Assembly: GCF_900168325.1 (NCBI RefSeq)
Contig: NZ_FVZE01000006.1
Coordinates: 186,001 to 250,000, forward strand
DNA from: Novosphingobium mathurense
GTDB taxonomy: Bacteria > Pseudomonadota > Alphaproteobacteria > Sphingomonadales > Sphingomonadaceae
Length of the DNA: 64,000 bases
Reading direction: 5' to 3'
A program made the position numbers and the translations under genes. Below, one piece after another: positions 60,070 to 64,000 of the stretch (position 1 is its first letter; the number at the start of each line of letters is the position of its first letter). The notes beneath the pieces were generated by a model. It was not told where the DNA came from. It worked only from the letters and a program-made list of their open reading frames with translations, and searched no databases.

Positions 60070-61060
60070 CCCCTCGGCCGCGAGGCTGATCCCGCAAGAG
60101 GCGCGCGTCGTCCGGTTCCGTGAGGGTCTGGCCGCGCTCTGGCCCGAGGCGATCGATGCCGAGCCGGCCCGGCTGGCGGTTGCGGTTTCCGGGGGGCCTG
60201 ACAGTACGGCGCTGCTCCTGCTGGCCGCTGCCGCGCTGCCGGGCCGTGTCGAGGCGGCAACCGTCGATCACGGCCTGCGGCCCGAAAGCGCGCGGGAAGC
60301 AGCGGACGTCGCCGTGCTATGCGCGCGCCTGAGCGTGCCGCACGAAACCCTGCGGGTAGAGGTGGCCCCCGGCAATGTCCAGGCCGAGGCGCGGACCGCG
60401 CGCTATGCCGCGCTTGCCGAATGGATCGAGGCGCGGCAGCTGGCGGCGCTGGTTACTGCCCACCATGCCGACGATCAGGCCGAAACGCTGCTGATGCGCC
60501 TTAACCGGGCGAGCGGGGTTGCCGGATTGGCAGGCACGCGCGGGCGGGGGCAGGTGCCCGATACCGACATTGCGCTAATGCGTCCGCTGCTCGGCTGGCG
60601 GCGCGTGGAGCTGGCCGAAGTGGTTGCCGAGGCCGGTGTGGCCGCGGCGCAGGACCCGAGCAATGCGGACGACAAGTACGATCGGGTACGGGTGCGCAAG
60701 GCGCTTGCCGATGCCGATTGGCTGGACGTTTCCGCGATTGCCCAAAGCGCGGAGTACATCGCCGAGGCCGATGCCGCGCTCGACTGGATGGCGGCACTCG
60801 AATGGCGCTCCTGCGTCAAGAAGGAGCCGATGGGGCTGGGCTACCGTCCGCAGGCGCCGCGTGCCGTCGTGCTGCGGGTGATCGCCCGGATCGTGCGCGA
60901 CCTCGACGGGGCCGAACCGCGCGGCAGCGCCGTGGCGCGCTTGTTCGAAACGCTTGTGCAGGGCAGCCCGGCATCGATCGGTGAGCTTGTCGTGCGTCCC
61001 AATGCCGGGCGCTGGAGTTTCAGCAAGGCGCCGGTGCGCGCAGCCCGGCGCAGGACCTGA
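60050..61060 (+). CDS. tilS: tRNA(Ile)-lysidine synthase
   Basis: A 336-residue enzyme that converts the wobble cytidine of tRNA-Ile(CAU) to lysidine. The PP-loop motif is VAVSGGPDSTALLLL, with TAHHADDQAETLLMRLNRASG downstream. Length is short for TilS but normal for the alphaproteobacterial form without the full C-terminal domain. The ATG at 60050 overlaps cpoB by 20 bp. Usually ftsH follows, but here the next gene is convergent. Confidence 0.93.
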   Translation: MGSPAADPSAARLIPQEARVVRFREGLAALWPEAIDAEPARLAVAVSGGPDSTALLLLAAAALPGRVEAATVDHGLRPESAREAADVAVLCARLSVPHETLRVEVAPGNVQAEARTARYAALAEWIEARQLAALVTAHHADDQAETLLMRLNRASGVAGLAGTRGRGQVPDTDIALMRPLLGWRRVELAEVVAEAGVAAAQDPSNADDKYDRVRVRKALADADWLDVSAIAQSAEYIAEADAALDWMAALEWRSCVKKEPMGLGYRPQAPRAVVLRVIARIVRDLDGAEPRGSAVARLFETLVQGSPASIGELVVRPNAGRWSFSKAPVRAARRRT

Positions 61061-61063
61061 AGG

Positions 61064-61738
61064 TCAGGCGCCGACGAGGCTGTCACCCATGCCGACCTGC
61101 TTGCCGCGGGTGATGTAGACCTTGTCGCCCAGCTTCGTGGTCCGGAACAGCTTGGCGGCGAAGGGTTCGGGCATGCCGATGCAGCCGTGGCTGGCATAGC
61201 CCAGCTCGACCTTGGAGCCGTGCAGGGTGATGCCGTCGTTGGTCAGCCGCTGCATGTAGGGCATCGGTGCGCCGGTGTAGATGTTGGACACGTGGTCCTT
61301 GTCTTTCTGCGTGATCGGGAAGACGCCGAGCGGGGTGGGCTTGTCCTCGGTGCCGAGCAGCACGGCAGTCGCGCCGATCTCGTAGCCGTTGCGGAACACG
61401 GAAAGGACGCGGGCGTCGAGGTCCACGGTCACGACGATCGGACCGTCGGGGACATTGGCGTCGTCCCAGTGCCATTCGCCGTACTTGATCGGGCCGTCGA
61501 TGGGCAGGATCCGCTTGATCACGAAAGGCTCGTCGGCCTTGGCGACAGGCGTTGCGGCCTGTGCGGCGGGGGCTTCGGAGGCAGGGGCGGCCGTTGCCGG
61601 ATCGGCCTTGGCCGCTGCCACGCGGGCCTCGGCAAGCGAAGCGGGCTGCGGTTTGTCGGGAGACGCGGCAAGCATCAGGACGCCGGCAATGACGGCCAGG
61701 GCGAGGAAGCCCGAAGCGAGGAGAATGCGTCCGTTCAC
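61064..61738 (-). CDS. L,D-transpeptidase (YkuD)
   Basis: A 224-residue periplasmic enzyme anchored by an N-terminal signal or helix (ILLASGFLALAVIAGVLMLAA). An Ala-rich linker and a YkuD domain follow, with catalytic Cys in YASHGCIGM and His in GITLHGSK. It would make L,D cross-links in peptidoglycan or attach proteins to it. Start is GTG at 61738 with AGGA upstream. It converges on tilS with 3 bp between stops. Confidence 0.9.
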   Translation of the reverse strand: MNGRILLASGFLALAVIAGVLMLAASPDKPQPASLAEARVAAAKADPATAAPASEAPAAQAATPVAKADEPFVIKRILPIDGPIKYGEWHWDDANVPDGPIVVTVDLDARVLSVFRNGYEIGATAVLLGTEDKPTPLGVFPITQKDKDHVSNIYTGAPMPYMQRLTNDGITLHGSKVELGYASHGCIGMPEPFAAKLFRTTKLGDKVYITRGKQVGMGDSLVGA

Positions 61739-61882
61739 GTAATCCTGTCCTTGACGAATCTGCCGGTACCGATGCGGCGATGATCGCCCAAAACAGGGTG
61801 AAGGGCCAGCGGCATGGCGCCGCTGTCCCGCCCAAGGACTGCGGGAGCGCAAAAGTTAACGTGGAAATTCAGGTAACTGACA

Positions 61883-61909
61883 AAGCCCCGAGGGACCGCT
61901 GCGGGGCTT
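61883..61909 (-). terminator. Terminator after the TetR gene
   Basis: AAGCCCCG and CGGGGCTT form a perfect 8-bp stem around an 11-nt loop, 1 bp past the TetR stop. On the minus strand TTTGTCAGTT follows. Confidence 0.72.
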
Positions 61910-61910
61910 C

Positions 61911-62549
61911 TCAGTCGCCCTTGGGACGGGCGATGCCTTCGCGCAGGATCGAGCAGGCCAGTTCCGCCATTTCGTCCGGATTGGCTTCGTCGGACCACAC
62001 CATGTAGCGCAGGCCGAGGAAGACGTTCATGCCCATGATCGCCCAGGCGTGCGCTTCGCCCAGGTCCTCGCGCAGTTCGCCGCTGGCGATACCGGCCTTG
62101 AGCCTGTCGGTCATGCGCGCTGCCGTCGTTTCGTAGTGCGCGCGGAAGGCGGCGGGATCGACGAATTCGCACTCGTCTATGATCCGGTAGATTTCCTTAT
62201 GCTCACGTGCGAAGTGCAGGAACGCCCCGAGAGCAGCGCGTTCGCGGTCGAGCGCGGGAAGGGGCGGCTCCAGGGCCTTCTTGGCCGCCTCGCGCACTTT
62301 GCCGCTCATGTCGTCGACGAGCGCGCGGAAGATCTCATCCTTCGAATCGAAGTAGGTGTAGAAACTGCCCAGCGCCGTTCCGGCCCTGCGGGTGATTCCC
62401 GTTATCGATGCCTCGTGAAACCCGTGCTCGCCGAATTCGAGCGCCGCGGCGTCGAGCAACTTGCGCAGCGTCTTTCGTCCCCGCTCGGTTCTGGGAGCCT
62501 TGTCGGAGGCGGCGGAAATCTCGGGTTCGGGCGCATCTGCTGTGGTCAC
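61911..62549 (-). CDS. TetR family transcriptional regulator
   Basis: A 212-residue regulator with an N-terminal HTH (RKTLRKLLDAAALEFGEHGFHEASITGITRRAGTALGSFYTYFDSKDEIFRAL) and a C-terminal ligand domain. The frame is open to 62639, but that would start at TTG and leave just 21 bp to the divergent gene; the GTG at 62549 gives a normal N-terminus and a 111-bp intergenic region with an operator-like palindrome. It probably represses the adjacent TonB receptor gene. Confidence 0.88.
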   Translation of the reverse strand: MTTADAPEPEISAASDKAPRTERGRKTLRKLLDAAALEFGEHGFHEASITGITRRAGTALGSFYTYFDSKDEIFRALVDDMSGKVREAAKKALEPPLPALDRERAALGAFLHFAREHKEIYRIIDECEFVDPAAFRAHYETTAARMTDRLKAGIASGELREDLGEAHAWAIMGMNVFLGLRYMVWSDEANPDEMAELACSILREGIARPKGD

Positions 62550-62594
62550 AATGCCACAGCTATCCCCTTCAATGGCGATTGGCAAATCTTCAAT

Positions 62595-62612
62595 GTTGAA
62601 ACCTGATTCAAC
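62595..62612. promoter_or_regulatory. Candidate TetR operator
   Basis: The arms GTTGAA and TTCAAC are perfect complements separated by 6 bp. An overlapping repeat (TTCAA..TTGAA) starts at 62590. It lies between the divergent TetR and TonB receptor genes, 48 bp before the latter. Confidence 0.45.
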
Positions 62613-62660
62613 TCTCGGTATCGATAGCGTCAACGACAAGGTTCATTGGGAGGTGAAGTG

Positions 62661-64000
62661 ATGCTCAAGGCGCATTTTCTCACATTCGGTTGCAGTACTC
62701 TGGCTCTTGCCGGATCGCTGGGGCTGGCCGCTCCGGCTCTCGCTCAGGATGCGCAGGCTGCAGCCGAAGCGCAGGAGACGACCGGCGCTGAAATCATCGT
62801 GACGGCCCGCCGCCGGGAAGAACGTCTCGTCGACGTGCCGATCGCGGTCACCAGCTTCAGCGGCGCCCAGCTTGAAAAGTCCGGCGCGATCGATGTTACC
62901 GACATCGCCCAATCCGCCCCCAACGTCACACTGGAGCCCTCGCGCGGCACCAACTCGACGCTTTCCGCCTTCATCCGCGGCGTCGGCCAGCAGGATCCTG
63001 TTTCCGGCTTCGAGCAGGGCGTGGGCATCTATCTCGACGACGTCTATCTCAACCGCCCGCAGGCCGCGGTGCTCGACATCTATGACGTCGAGCGCATCGA
63101 AGTGCTGCGCGGGCCGCAGGGCACGCTCTATGGCCGCAACACCATCGGCGGCGCGGTGAAGTACGTGACCAGGCAGTTGCCGCAGGACTTCTACCTGAAG
63201 GTCAAGGGCACCATCGGCACTTACGATCAGGCCGATGGCGTGGTGACCGTCTCGGCTCCGATAAGCGACCTCGTGCGCGTGGGCGGTTCGGTGGCGCGGC
63301 TTACCCGTGACGGCTTCGGCAAGAACCTCACCACCGGGGCGGAGAATTACAACAAGAACGTCTGGGCGGCGCGCGGCAGCCTCGACATCGGCGGCTACGG
63401 TGCGCCGGTGCTGATCCGCATTTCCGGCGACTACACCCACGACAAGTCGAACGCCCGCGGCGGCCATCGTCTGATCCCCGGCTTCGCATCGGGTGCGCCG
63501 GTCCTGTCCGACGTCTTCGACACGCGCGGCGGCCTGACCGATCCGAAGCAGGACGTCGAGGCCTATGGCTTTGCCATCAATGCCACAGCCGAACTGACCG
63601 ACGCACTGACCTTCAAGTCGATCAGTTCATGGCGCAAGGACAACAGCGCATCGCCGATCGACTTCGACGCGTTGCCGACCGTCGACCTCGACGTGCCCGC
63701 GTTCTATCACAACGAGCAGGTCAGCCAGGAATTCCAGCTGCAATGGGATGATGGCGGCCCGCTGCAGGGTCTTGTCGGGGTCTATTACCTCGACGCCACG
63801 GCCGACACCTACTTCGACAGCCGGCTCTACACGACCTATGCCGATGTCCTGCCGATGCTGACCGGCCATACCGAGGCCGACGTGAGTACCAAGACCTACG
63901 CGATCTTCGGCGACTTCACTTATGACCTGACCGATCAGTTCAGCCTGTCGCTTGGCGGGCGCTACACCTGGGACAAGCGCAAGGCGAATATTCTCAAGGA
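62661..64000 (+). CDS. TonB-dependent receptor (partial, runs off the window)
   Basis: The first 446 residues of a TonB receptor. The signal peptide ends near APALAQ, a TonB box-like EIIVTARRREERLVDVPIAVTSF follows, and the plug has IRGVGQQDPVSGFEQGVGIYLDDVYLNRPQAAVLDIYDVERIEVLRGPQGTLYGRNTIGGAV. The rest is barrel strands. Strong GGGAGGTGAA precedes the ATG. The sequence is of the large sphingomonad receptor family that often takes up plant or aromatic compounds; the ligand is unknown. The TetR gene is divergent. Confidence 0.94.
   Translation, partial: MLKAHFLTFGCSTLALAGSLGLAAPALAQDAQAAAEAQETTGAEIIVTARRREERLVDVPIAVTSFSGAQLEKSGAIDVTDIAQSAPNVTLEPSRGTNSTLSAFIRGVGQQDPVSGFEQGVGIYLDDVYLNRPQAAVLDIYDVERIEVLRGPQGTLYGRNTIGGAVKYVTRQLPQDFYLKVKGTIGTYDQADGVVTVSAPISDLVRVGGSVARLTRDGFGKNLTTGAENYNKNVWAARGSLDIGGYGAPVLIRISGDYTHDKSNARGGHRLIPGFASGAPVLSDVFDTRGGLTDPKQDVEAYGFAINATAELTDALTFKSISSWRKDNSASPIDFDALPTVDLDVPAFYHNEQVSQEFQLQWDDGGPLQGLVGVYYLDATADTYFDSRLYTTYADVLPMLTGHTEADVSTKTYAIFGDFTYDLTDQFSLSLGGRYTWDKRKANILK

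Overview
The window looks like part of the chromosome of a high-GC alphaproteobacterium of the order Sphingomonadales, most likely Novosphingobium or a close relative. This rests on gene content: several TonB-dependent receptors, RcdA (DUF1465), DUF4169, two DUF465 proteins, DUF3422, a RodZ-like protein and the CpoB-TilS pair, plus a palindromic repeat of the CTTCGACAAGCTC kind common in sphingomonads. Species was not tested. No insertion sequence, integrase or CRISPR array was seen. Most of the window is ordinary core genome with short or overlapping gene junctions.

Layout. 1-6.3 kb: the start of a 3-hydroxyisobutyrate dehydrogenase-type gene, threonine ammonia-lyase, a short-chain dehydrogenase, the N-degron transferase bpt, a GH24 lysozyme, a fasciclin lipoprotein and a secreted Tyr-rich repeat protein. 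6.4-8.5 kb: glnB-glnA behind a probable sigma-54 promoter. 8.8-14.2 kb: argC, an SH3 protein, an M17 aminopeptidase, a DUF3298 lipoprotein, map and a secreted glycosidase-like protein. 14.2-18.8 kb: a biotin operon, bioF-esterase-bioC-bioD-bioA, with overlapping or near-overlapping genes and a palindrome upstream. 18.9-20.8 kb: a HerA/FtsK-like ATPase, DUF4169 and a small protein.

20.9-39.4 kb is the most interesting part: a periplasmic alcohol-oxidation system. Its centre is a PQQ alcohol dehydrogenase carrying the extra aspartate (Asp319, two residues after catalytic Asp317) that marks lanthanide-dependent enzymes. Around it lie a PedF-like cytochrome c, a XoxJ-like periplasmic binding protein, a PQQ-associated beta-propeller, a porin, an aldehyde dehydrogenase with DUF779, a FIST protein, a hybrid histidine kinase, a LuxR-type response regulator, two TonB receptors flanking a cytochrome b561, and a lipoprotein cytochrome c. 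Six promoters here share a 20-bp element with core CCAARGTNCAATW (one site has T at position 4 of the core). I infer it is the binding site of the local regulator. Porin and TonB receptors could bring alcohol, metal or cofactor in, the dehydrogenase and cytochromes oxidise alcohol in the periplasm, and the aldehyde dehydrogenase finishes in the cytoplasm. PQQ biosynthesis genes are not in the window.

39.5-64 kb returns to housekeeping: DUF3422, a nucleotidyltransferase, tRNA-Leu(GAG), a zinc-ribbon protein, ftsE-ftsX-ydcF-plsC, a transglutaminase, hisC-tyrC divergent from metX-GNAT-metW, nadA, a membrane protein, an MBL hydrolase, RcdA, two DUF465 proteins, ptsP, a RodZ-like protein, cpoB-tilS, an L,D-transpeptidase, and a TetR gene divergent from a TonB receptor cut by the window end.
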